DNA from: Saprospirales bacterium
GTDB lineage: Bacteria > Bacteroidota > Bacteroidia > Chitinophagales > Saprospiraceae
Assembly: GCA_016711045.1 (NCBI GenBank)
Contig: JADJTT010000001.1
Span: 806,001 to 870,000 of the forward strand
Length of the DNA stretch: 64,000 bases
Direction of reading: 5' to 3'
In this document: positions 1 through 6,528 of the stretch, one piece after another
Layout: every line of letters starts with the position of its first letter
Position numbering within the stretch: position 1 is the first letter of the stretch
Made by a program: the position numbers and the translations under genes
The notes under the pieces: generated by a model
What the model saw: the letters and a program-made list of their open reading frames with translations, nothing else
Database searches by the model: none
Told to the model about the DNA's origin: nothing

Positions 1-111
1 TTCCGGAAAAATGTGACGGAAAGCTTTATTACGGAGTATAAATTGGCAGACCGGTATACGATGGAGGCGTTTGAGAAGAAGTTTAAACCGAAGTTGGAGG
101 AGGGGGATTAG
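1..111 (+). CDS. 3' end of an unidentified protein gene
   Basis: An open frame enters from the left edge and stops at TAG 109-111, giving 36 residues ending in a Lys/Glu-rich tail (FEKKFKPKLEEGD). The start and most of the protein lie outside the window, so no family can be assigned. It is followed at once by the short-repeat spacer at 112-242. Confidence 0.6.
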   Translation, partial: FRKNVTESFITEYKLADRYTMEAFEKKFKPKLEEGD

Positions 112-130
112 TGACTAGTGACTGGCTGTG

Positions 131-156
131 CCCGCCGAAGCTTTAGCGAAGGCGGG
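131..156. repeat. CCCGCC...GGCGGG inverted repeat
   Basis: Six-base perfect arms, CCCGCC (131-136) and GGCGGG (151-156), enclose 14 bases. There is no T-tract, so it is not an obvious terminator. It sits between the stop of the preceding gene and the 14-bp minisatellite. Dispersed intergenic palindromes of this look are common in Bacteroidota genomes (general impression, not checked). Confidence 0.45.
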
Positions 157-172
157 TGATTGGTGAACTGCC

Positions 173-242
173 GACTGCATACTGCCGGCTGCATACTGCC
201 GACTGCATACTGGTGACTGCATACTGCCGACTGCATACTGGT
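173..242. repeat. 14-bp tandem repeat, five copies
   Basis: Five head-to-tail 14-mers are visible: GACTGCATACTGCC, GGCTGCATACTGCC, GACTGCATACTGGT, GACTGCATACTGCC and GACTGCATACTGGT. The last copy ends 38 bases before the ATG at 280. More degenerate ACTG/GGTGA fragments precede the array from about 112. It is a minisatellite in a spacer; copy number is likely to vary between strains. Confidence 0.85.
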
Positions 243-279
243 GAAAGAAAGAGGCGACATTTGGAAAAGAGATTGGATT

Positions 280-2025
280 ATGAAAATTTTTAAGTGGTTT
301 TTGGGAATAGCGATCTTTTGGTTGAGCGGAACGGCGCTCTCCGCACAGGTTTTCCCGCCGGAGTTGCTGTGCTTGCGGGGGGATACGATCGTGTGGAATT
401 TACCGACCAACACTTGCGGAAGTTTTAACAGCTATGATATTTGGTACAGCTCGAGTTTCAACGGGCCGTATTCGTTGCTCAATTCGGTAACCAATCCGGG
501 GCAGACGAGCTTTGTGCATCCCAATCCGGGCAACGACCTTTTTTACTACTATATGACCGGCAATTACAACTGCCCGGGGGAGCCGGTGTTGTCGTCGGAT
601 ACGCTCGACAACCTGCTTGCCCGAGCCTGTGGAGATACAAAGCGTGTCGGTGAACGGAAACAACGTGGAGCTTATTTGGACGCCCAGTCCTTCGCCCGAG
701 GTATACGCCTATATGATCTATCGGCTTATCGGCACCAATGTGGACATCATTGATACCGTCTTTGTCGGCACCACCTACCTGGATACCAATGCCGATCCTA
801 CGGTCCGATCCGAAGAATACTACGTGCTGGCACTCGACCAGTGTGGCAATACCAGTTTTTTTCTCGACCCCCACAAGACCATTTTACTGGAAAGCCAGGC
901 CGATTCCTGCCAGCAGATCGTATCGATGCAGTGGAATCCCTATCAAAGCTGGGGCGGCGGCATTGGCGCCCAGGTCGTTTGGTTGAGTATCGACGGAGGC
1001 AATTACGAAGCCGTCGACACCCTGGGGCCGGAAGCGGCCAGCTACGACTTTTTTGTCACCGAAGAAGGCGCCGAGCATTGCTTCTATTTGGAAGCGATCG
1101 AAAATGGCACCGGCAACACCTCCAATTCCAGCCTCACCTGTGTGATTCCCCGGGTGGTCACCCCGATGGAAAATCTGGGGATGAAAAACACGACCTTTTT
1201 GCCAAACGGCCCGGTACGGGTCGACTGGATCTGGAATACACAGGCAGAGATCATGGACGCTTCGATCTGGCGGGCCGTGGGTGATCCGGGTAATTTCAAC
1301 TTTCTTTCCACGCTTCCCTTTTCCCTGCCATTAAACGGCGCAGAGAGTTTTGAGGACCTGAGTGCTCCACAAGACCAGGGCCCTGTCTATTACGAAATCC
1401 GCACCACCGATTTTTGCGGCGCCGAAGTGCGGTCCACCCTTGGCGCCACGCTCTTTTTGGAAGGTGAAACCTCCGGCGGCGCTGCCAACCAATTGCGTTG
1501 GGGGCCTGGGAACTGGAAAACAGCCAGGTACTCGAATACGAGCTCTACCGCATCGTCAACGGGCTGCCTCAGCTCGAAGCTACCCTCGATCCTGCCACGA
1601 CCAGTTACACCGACGAAATAGACCCTCAAAACCCGGACGAAGCCCAGGTCTGCTACTACCTCCTCGCCCGTGGTGGTGTCTACCTGCCCGACGGGAGCAG
1701 TCCGCCGGTGGTGAGCCGTTCCAACACCGTGTGCCTCGACCAGCACCCCATCGTGCTACTCCCCAACGCCTTTGCGCCCAACGGGGTGAATCAGGAATTC
1801 CGGCCGGCCATTCAATATCCAAACTCCATCACCTCTTATCGCCTTCAGATTTACAACCGCTATGGCCAGCTCCTTTTCGAGACCACCAACTGGTCGGAAG
1901 GATGGAATGGGAAGCACCAGGGACGGGAGATGCCGCAAGGGATGTATGTGTATCGGCTGGAGGTGCGGTATGGGGGTGACAATGAAGGAGTGAGAGCGGA
2001 AGGGGTGTTGGTTTTGGTGAGGTAG
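280..2025 (+). pseudogene. T9SS type B sorting-domain protein, broken by two frameshifts
   Basis: From ATG 280 the frame gives a signal peptide (MKIFKWFLGIAIFWLSGTALSAQ) and fibronectin/Ig-like sequence. Near 615 the homology moves to the second frame: removing one T from CTGCTTGCCC joins ...DNLL to PEPVEIQSVSV. Near 1500-1504 it moves back: adding one G to GGGGG joins ...NQLRWG to AWELENSQVLEYELYR. The restored product is about 580 residues and ends in a gliding-motility-type C-terminal domain (LLPNAFAPNGVNQEFRP, YNRYGQLLFETTNWSEGWNGK, PQGMYVYRLEVRY), the type B signal for secretion through T9SS to the cell surface. It is either a real pseudogene or the result of two one-base assembly errors; the second site is a G homopolymer, which favours error or slippage. 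Confidence 0.75.
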
Positions 2026-2046
2026 AATTTGGTTATTTCTTGAATT

Positions 2047-2118
2047 TTATTTACTTTTGAGTAAAATATTTATTCAAAAAGATATTTTTTTTGAAATTTA
2101 TTTACTCTTAGGTGAAAT
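2047..2118 (+). promoter_or_regulatory. Two 21-bp direct repeats before the toxin-like gene
   Basis: Positions 2047-2067 and 2098-2118 share 17 of 21 bases (core TTATTTACT, end AAAT), 51 bp apart. The first contains a perfect palindrome TTTACT-TTTG-AGTAAA (2050-2065). The second covers the GTG start at 2112. Paired operator-like sites upstream of a toxin/HTH-antitoxin pair suggest autoregulation by the downstream HTH protein; this is inference. Confidence 0.5.
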
Positions 2119-2606
2119 ACAAGATTATTAAAGATATTAATCTATCAGGGAGGAAATGTTCCATCTATTCGATTTTTGTGGAAGAATACGGTAGAACACT
2201 TTTTGAAAAGTTTGTAGAAGACAATTTTCCCAATTATCCCGATGACATACAAACCATCTTAGACAGACTCGAGGTAATTGCCCATGAAGTGGGGGCTAGA
2301 AAAAGTTTCTTTAAGGAATATGAAGGTAAGCCAGGAGATCTCGTCTGCGCATTGTACGACACCCCGGGGAGGCGCTTTCGACTTTACTGCATTCGCTATG
2401 GAACCATGCTTATTGTCCTGGGCTCTGGAGGTTTGAAAAATGTCTCGACCTGGCAAGAAGACCCAAATATAAGAGAAGCCGCAGAGTGGATGATTAAGGT
2501 TTCTGGTGATATTTACCAGAGACAAAAAGACAAGGAAATTTGGTTTGCCAACGATGACATGGATATGGAAGGCGACCTCAAATTTGGTTATGATGAAGAA
2601 AGATAA
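2112..2606 (+). CDS. Putative HigB/RelE-like toxin
   Basis: A 164-residue basic protein from a GTG start. The middle (about residues 70-115: DLVCALYDTPGRRFRLYCIRYGTMLIV followed by LGSGGLKNVSTWQ) resembles the core strands of HigB / phage Gp49-like ribonuclease toxins, in which a FRLY/IRY strand is followed by a hydrophobic strand and a G-K turn. It is longer than a usual HigB (about 100 residues), with extra N- and C-terminal parts. It overlaps the following HTH gene by 17 bases, the order expected for higBA (toxin first). The fold assignment is by eye; it could be another small partner protein of the HTH gene. Confidence 0.5.
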   Translation: MKYKIIKDINLSGRKCSIYSIFVEEYGRTLFEKFVEDNFPNYPDDIQTILDRLEVIAHEVGARKSFFKEYEGKPGDLVCALYDTPGRRFRLYCIRYGTMLIVLGSGGLKNVSTWQEDPNIREAAEWMIKVSGDIYQRQKDKEIWFANDDMDMEGDLKFGYDEER

Positions 2607-3537
2607 GAAAGCGGAACTTTATTCGAGCGCAAGAATTAGAGAGGTGCTTCAGAGAAGGGATCCGAAGCAAACTGCGAGAACCCGAAAACGCATGCTTATT
2701 GCCGCCCGGATCGAAGATATCCTTACAGAATTAGGGTGGAAAAAGAAAGACCTTGCAGCGCGCCTGGGAAAACACCCTTCTGAAATCACCAAATGGTTGA
2801 GCGGCACCCACAACTTCACTACCGATACGTTGGCTGAAATTGAGCAAGCGACAGGGAAAACCTTGCTTCAGGTTTCGGCGACGGCAGAGGAGTATCCCGC
2901 CCCTCCGGTTTCGAACAATCAGCAGGTACAGGAAGAGCGTCCGGAGTATTTTGCCGCAGAAAAACCCAGGATAACCACCGTCATAAAATATCCATTGCGC
3001 AACATTCGCCCCGATGTACTTCAAGATCTGCAGGAGAAATATCCGGATGCAGAGGTTCGGATAGAGTTGGATGGGGATCGGTTGCGGGAAGGATTAACCG
3101 AAGAGCGGTTCTGGCAATTGATCGGAATGCTGGATTGGAGCAAAGAAGAGGATAATGAGGCAGTTATTGAGCCTGTGGTGAAGGCATTGGCAGCTTCTCC
3201 TGTACGGCATATTTATGAATTTGACGATATCCTGTCCCACAAGTTATTTCAATTGGATGGACTGGAATTTGCCAAACAGATAGGCGACAGTTCCTGGAAG
3301 CCTGGCAAGTATTTTTCAGTAGATATTTTTCTGTATGCACGCTGCTGTGCGGTAGCGAATGGATTCGAATACTATCAGAAATTGCTCAAAGATCCCTACC
3401 AAATGCCCAAAGACCAGGATTTTGGAGCGCTTTTGCGGATTGCGGAAGAGGCTTATTTACGGAAGACCGGCCGGGTGTATGATTATGTTCCGGCTTATCC
3501 GGTGGAGACGTATGGTAATGAGGACAGCTGGAAATGA
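2590..3537 (+). CDS. XRE-type HTH antitoxin-like protein fused to a DUF4240 domain
   Basis: ATG 2590 (or 2593) overlaps the end of the toxin-like gene and is preferred over in-frame starts further upstream. Residues about 35-90 form a classic XRE helix-turn-helix (IEDILTELGWKKKDLAARLG, HPSEITKWLSGTHNFTTDTL, IEQATGKTLL), as in HigA antitoxins. After a Pro/Glu-rich linker and a short hydrophilic stretch, residues about 180-310 match DUF4240 as I know it (LTEERFWQLIGMLDW, FDDILSHKLFQLDG, YFSVDIFLYARCCAVANG, MPKDQDFGALLRIAEEAY). HigA-type antitoxins are usually near 100 residues; this one is 315. The HTH half probably binds the operator repeats at 2047-2118; the role of DUF4240 is unknown. Confidence 0.65.
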   Translation: MMKKDKKAELYSSARIREVLQRRDPKQTARTRKRMLIAARIEDILTELGWKKKDLAARLGKHPSEITKWLSGTHNFTTDTLAEIEQATGKTLLQVSATAEEYPAPPVSNNQQVQEERPEYFAAEKPRITTVIKYPLRNIRPDVLQDLQEKYPDAEVRIELDGDRLREGLTEERFWQLIGMLDWSKEEDNEAVIEPVVKALAASPVRHIYEFDDILSHKLFQLDGLEFAKQIGDSSWKPGKYFSVDIFLYARCCAVANGFEYYQKLLKDPYQMPKDQDFGALLRIAEEAYLRKTGRVYDYVPAYPVETYGNEDSWK

Positions 3538-3558
3538 TGGAAACTTTTTCCCCCTGTA

Positions 3559-3590
3559 TTGACTTCTATTTATAAAATCCTTTATCTTTG
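3559..3590 (+). promoter_or_regulatory. Bacteroidota-type promoter for the tRNA-Cys region
   Basis: TTGAC (3559-3563) lies about 20 bases before TATCTTTG (3583-3590), which fits the Bacteroidota -7 consensus TAnnTTTG. The first tRNA-like repeat begins 20 bases downstream, so transcription would run through both truncated copies into the intact tRNA. Confidence 0.6.
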
Positions 3591-3609
3591 CATTCCTTTA
3601 AAGGAAAAA

Positions 3610-3691
3610 GGTCGGGTGGCCGGAGTGGCTAGGCAGACCCCGATAGCTATCGGGGTGCAAAACCAAGCAAGGCTACTTAAATGAATGTATT
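3610..3691 (+). repeat. Truncated tRNA-Cys copy 1 with palindrome in the anticodon arm
   Basis: It begins like the intact tRNA at 3773 (GGTCGGGTGGCC, one extra G, then AGTGGCTAGGCAGA). The anticodon stem is then interrupted by the perfect 20-bp palindrome ACCCCGATAGCTATCGGGGT (3637-3656). GCAAAACC of the anticodon loop follows, then unrelated sequence AAGCAAGGCTACTTAAATG. The T arm and 3' acceptor strand are absent, so it cannot fold as a tRNA. Confidence 0.85.
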
Positions 3692-3772
3692 GGTCGGGTG
3701 GCCGAGTGGCTAGGCAGACCCCGATAGCTATCGGGGTGCAAAACCAAGCAAGGCTACTTAAATGAATGTATT
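3692..3772 (+). repeat. Truncated tRNA-Cys copy 2 with the same palindrome
   Basis: An 81-bp near-exact tandem duplicate of copy 1 lacking its extra G, so its D-arm region equals that of the intact gene. The palindrome lies at 3718-3737. The unit abuts the intact tRNA-Cys, so the three tRNA 5' halves recur with an 81-82 bp period. Confidence 0.85.
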
Positions 3773-3843
3773 GGTCGGGTGGCCGAGTGGCTAGGCAGAG
3801 GTCTGCAAAACCTCGTACGGCGGTTCGAATCCGCTCCCGACCT
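3773..3843 (+). tRNA. tRNA-Cys (GCA)
   Basis: Acceptor strands GGTCGGG (3773-3779) and CCCGACC (3836-3842) pair perfectly, with T3843 as discriminator (U73 is characteristic of tRNA-Cys). The anticodon stem GAGGT/ACCTC holds loop CTGCAAA with anticodon GCA. The T arm GCGG-TTCGAAT-CCGC is intact. CCA is not encoded. It is the last member of the tandem array and is followed by a terminator. Confidence 0.95.
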
Positions 3844-3844
3844 C

Positions 3845-3877
3845 AAAAGCCTGCTTCAGTCGAAGCGGGCTTTTTTA
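3845..3877 (+). terminator. Rho-independent terminator after tRNA-Cys
   Basis: AAAAGCCTGCTTC (3845-3857) pairs with GAAGCGGGCTTTT (3862-3874) around a 4-base loop, with one G-T wobble, and runs into a T-tract. Confidence 0.85.
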
Positions 3878-3891
3878 TTTCAGCCCCCCCT

Positions 3892-4004
3892 TTAAGCAAT
3901 TGCGATAATCTTGTCTCGATGCACTTCCAATAGGTCATGCTGCCCTAGTAAATCCACCACCTGAGGAGCAATTTGGGCAAATGGGCATCGATAATAAATC
4001 TCAT
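3892..4004 (-). pseudogene. DUF5615 (VapC45-like PIN toxin) remnant with internal deletion
   Basis: ATG at 4004 overlaps the DUF433 stop (ATGA). It gives MRFIIDAHLPKLLLRWWIY and stops at 3945. The start MRFIIDAHLPKLL is the first strand of DUF5615 PIN-like nucleases, including its conserved Asp. In another frame, the sequence down to TAA 3892-3894 reads APQVVDLLGQHDLLEV then HRDKIIAIA, which looks like the C-terminus of the same family. About 75-80 central codons of a usual 110-120 residue protein are missing and the two ends are out of frame. The toxin is therefore inactive, while its antitoxin gene remains intact. Confidence 0.7.
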
Positions 4005-4246
4005 GCGGCATGCGGTATGACTATACTCCCTTTAGCATTTACAGCCAACACCGCAAATGCCAGACAAGCCTTGATATCTTCCTCTTTCAGATCCGTGAAT
4101 TCTGCCAGGATATCTTCAATGGTATCTCCTGCTGCCAAATATTCAAGGATGCTGGATACCGGATAACGCAGACCACCTATACACGGCTTGCCGTGGCAGA
4201 TGACAGGATCAATGGTGATGCGACTTAGTAGTTCATTATTTTCCAT
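4001..4246 (-). CDS. DUF433 family antitoxin (VapB45-like)
   Basis: The 81-residue protein carries the DUF433 signature RITIDPVICHGKPCIGGLRYPV, then SSILEYLAAGDTIEDILAEF and a C-terminal helix EEDIKACLAFA. DUF433 proteins are small winged-helix DNA-binding antitoxins normally co-transcribed with a DUF5615 PIN-like toxin, as in M. tuberculosis VapBC45. Here the downstream partner is only a remnant (3892-4004) joined by an ATGA overlap, so this is now an orphan antitoxin. It may persist as a regulator or as protection against a related toxin elsewhere. Confidence 0.85.
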   Translation of the reverse strand: MENNELLSRITIDPVICHGKPCIGGLRYPVSSILEYLAAGDTIEDILAEFTDLKEEDIKACLAFAVLAVNAKGSIVIPHAA

Positions 4247-4367
4247 GGATCTTTTCCATTCATTCTTTACACAAACGATTTAAAATAAATATCAGTTTCA
4301 TGAAAGCGCTTTCTCAAGTAATACTAAAGAAAAGTTTAACTGCCAGATCAAGTCTTGGCTAATCCCC

Positions 4368-4814
4368 CTAAATCTTCCCTTCAACCCGGTCTTTAAATTG
4401 CTCCAAAATCCCTCCCCAATTTTCAGCGTAATCGAACCAAGCTCCAGGTTTAGACCGGAAGGCGTTCGCCTGATCTATGGCATGGTTGATTAGATCTGCC
4501 GAAAAGATATGATCGATAAAACAATTCATGAAAAAATCGAACTGGTAGCCAATATGGTCCTTTACTTCGTCCCCATAAAAGCCGGCAGGCTCTTCGATCT
4601 CCTCCCAGTTCAGGTTCGTACCTTGTTCGATAATCCGTAAACAACGGATGGCGGAAAGCAAATCGCCTGTGCTGCAAAAGGCCGCCATCTTCAACAGCCA
4701 GGTTCCGATAATGTCTTTGTCAATTAATTCCGTTAGTTCGGTAATATAATCTTCCGCCGTGGGGTCTGCGTCGAACAAAATTTCCCACCGATATCGTTTG
4801 ATGCGTTCCTGCAT
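4368..4814 (-). CDS. Hypothetical acidic protein
   Basis: Not recognised. The frame is open from 4952, but that upstream part reads through the terminator of the preceding gene, so ATG 4814 (MQERIKRYRWEILFDADPTAEDY) or GTG 4844 is the more likely start. The product from 4814 is 148 residues, acidic and apparently soluble, with Trp/Tyr-rich segments (WLLKMAAFCSTGDLL, GYQFDFFMNCFIDHIF, WFDYAENWGGILEQF). There is no signal peptide or transmembrane segment. Size and composition resemble small immunity-like or DUF proteins, but there is no firm evidence for that. Confidence 0.5.
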   Translation of the reverse strand: MQERIKRYRWEILFDADPTAEDYITELTELIDKDIIGTWLLKMAAFCSTGDLLSAIRCLRIIEQGTNLNWEEIEEPAGFYGDEVKDHIGYQFDFFMNCFIDHIFSADLINHAIDQANAFRSKPGAWFDYAENWGGILEQFKDRVEGKI

Positions 4815-4870
4815 TTTTGCTACTTCGGCGCCAATGGTCTTCACCTCTACTTCTGCATCTTTTATGGGTG

Positions 4871-4934
4871 GATTTAGGTAAAAAAAAGCCCCCGACGCAC
4901 TACCGCACCGGGGGCTTTCCTTTTCACCTAAATC
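4871..4934 (-). terminator. Terminator of the FadL-type gene, within a longer inverted repeat
   Basis: AAAGCCCCCG (4885-4894) and CGGGGGCTTT (4909-4918) form a 10-bp stem, with an A-tract on the plus strand (T-tract in the minus transcript). Outside it, GATTTAGGT (4871-4879) pairs with ACCTAAATC (4926-4934), extending the possible hairpin. It begins just after the FadL-type stop at 4939. Confidence 0.8.
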
Positions 4935-4938
4935 TATC

Positions 4939-6297
4939 CTAATTTCCTCCAAGCCGGATATTCAAACCCAGCGCAAAGGAAGTGATGCTGTTATTGATCG
5001 TCACATCGTAGGGCAATGCGCCTAGCGGTGTCACGATGGATTGAGGGACCACCTCGTCCTTCTTCCAGAAGGTTCGCACCACAGCCAGGTTGAGGTTGAA
5101 GCGATCGCTAATGTTCAGCCTTCCGCCAAGACCAGCCGACCAGTTACTGGCCTTTACCGTTTCGAAAACGCCAAGTTTGGTATAGTACAAGGACATGTCG
5201 TCATAGTTGTACTTGGTATAATTCCACCATCCGTTCACGGTCAGCAGGTCGCCGATATCGTAGCCTAAACCGATCGCAACCCGGCCTACGTCGCCTGCAG
5301 CAGCCGACCATTCGGTGCCCGATTTGGGCTCGACACCCCAATCTGCCTGCTTTTGGAAATACCACCCGAAATCGAGCAGAGCCGACAGGTTTTTGGTGAG
5401 ATGGAAGCCGGCGCCTACGGACAGGGAGGCAGGAAGGTCGCGATGGTTGAGCGCGCCATCCTGGAGTATGCCGAAGTCATCAGTAGTAACCGCTGTCTCG
5501 AACTCCAGACTGGCGTTGGTCTCATAACGGGCTGCCAGGTTGAAATTGTCGCTGAATTTGTAATCGAGACTGCCTGTAAAACCGAAACCGCTTGCCTTAT
5601 CCGTTGATTCCAAACTAAATTCGGTTGGGAGCTGAACGGGAGGTTGAGCGTACATATCAGTCACAGTCACATGCGCTTCCTGCTTGTTGGTCGCCAAAAT
5701 GTACTTGAAGGAAACCGCAGCCGATAACTTATCGGTAATCCCATAGGAAAGACCAAGCATCGGAGTCATGTAGAAAGAAGACGCGAGAATGGAGCTGTTG
5801 GCACCTGCATAATAACTACTATAGGCCGCACCAAGGCCTGGGATGGGAGTCGTCATGAGTTGCAGAATAATAAGATTGGAATTGATCGACCCATTGGGAT
5901 AATCCAGGCTCCCCCCGCCTCCTGAAATGTAAAACCCACCAAAAACGGCCAATTTATTCATTTTGTAGGCCAGGTAAATGTTGGGTACTAGCAAGTCCGG
6001 GCTGTCCTGCTGATACTCTTTTTCTGCGTTGAACCCCGGAATCGGAAATGCAAATTTGTGGGTAGGCTTCCTGATAAAACTCTGATTCCCTACATTAATG
6101 TGGAATCCATCGTCCAGATGTACCAAACCCGCCGGATTGTATACTGCAATATCGGCAGCATCGAGCGCGGCAGTCCGACCTCCCGTGCGCATATAATCCG
6201 CACTGACATTGGCCAGGTTATCATGCTGCGCGTAAACAGAAGTTACCCAAAAGGAACTTCCCAGTAGCATAAGAAGAAAAGTTAGGTTCTTTTTCAT
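4939..6297 (-). CDS. OmpP1/FadL/TodX family outer-membrane transport protein
   Basis: A 452-residue protein with a signal peptide cleaved after VTSVYAQ. The mature N-terminus (NVSADYMRTGGRTAALDAADIAVYNPAGLVHL) is the FadL/Toluene_X hatch region with its conserved NPAG motif. Alternating amphipathic strands follow, ending in a C-terminal strand (SITSFALGLNIRLGGN). The family forms 14-stranded barrels that take up hydrophobic compounds such as long-chain fatty acids. It is monocistronic with its own terminator. Confidence 0.85.
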   Translation of the reverse strand: MKKNLTFLLMLLGSSFWVTSVYAQHDNLANVSADYMRTGGRTAALDAADIAVYNPAGLVHLDDGFHINVGNQSFIRKPTHKFAFPIPGFNAEKEYQQDSPDLLVPNIYLAYKMNKLAVFGGFYISGGGGSLDYPNGSINSNLIILQLMTTPIPGLGAAYSSYYAGANSSILASSFYMTPMLGLSYGITDKLSAAVSFKYILATNKQEAHVTVTDMYAQPPVQLPTEFSLESTDKASGFGFTGSLDYKFSDNFNLAARYETNASLEFETAVTTDDFGILQDGALNHRDLPASLSVGAGFHLTKNLSALLDFGWYFQKQADWGVEPKSGTEWSAAAGDVGRVAIGLGYDIGDLLTVNGWWNYTKYNYDDMSLYYTKLGVFETVKASNWSAGLGGRLNISDRFNLNLAVVRTFWKKDEVVPQSIVTPLGALPYDVTINNSITSFALGLNIRLGGN

Positions 6298-6528
6298 GAC
6301 AAAATTTTTTAAATAAGGATTTGTGAGTAACTAAATTTGTTTAAATTTTTAAAAAACAAATTTTTAGGGGTGAAAAATTTATGAATATAAAATCAAAAGG
6401 TTAGAAAAAGTCTGATCCTTTCCAATGACTTTTGTCAATTGTAGGCAAGGGGGCCATTTCATTTTTTTGATGAATTCCTTATCTTTATTTCTGCAATTTC
6501 ATTTCGTCACTCATTAATCCGTTTATCG

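Noticed and set aside
173..242. Possible CRISPR array
   Set aside because: 14-bp head-to-tail units without spacers, and no cas genes.
108..413. Minus-strand frame of 101 codons over the minisatellite and start of the T9SS gene
   Set aside because: Its sequence is a translation of the 14-bp repeat and the antisense of a signal peptide; no family features.
3610..3772. Two additional functional tRNA genes
   Set aside because: Both lack the T arm and 3' acceptor strand, and the anticodon arm is interrupted.
4815..4952. N-terminal extension of the hypothetical protein gene ending at 4368
   Set aside because: It reads through the terminator hairpin of the upstream FadL-type gene, so it is unlikely to be translated.
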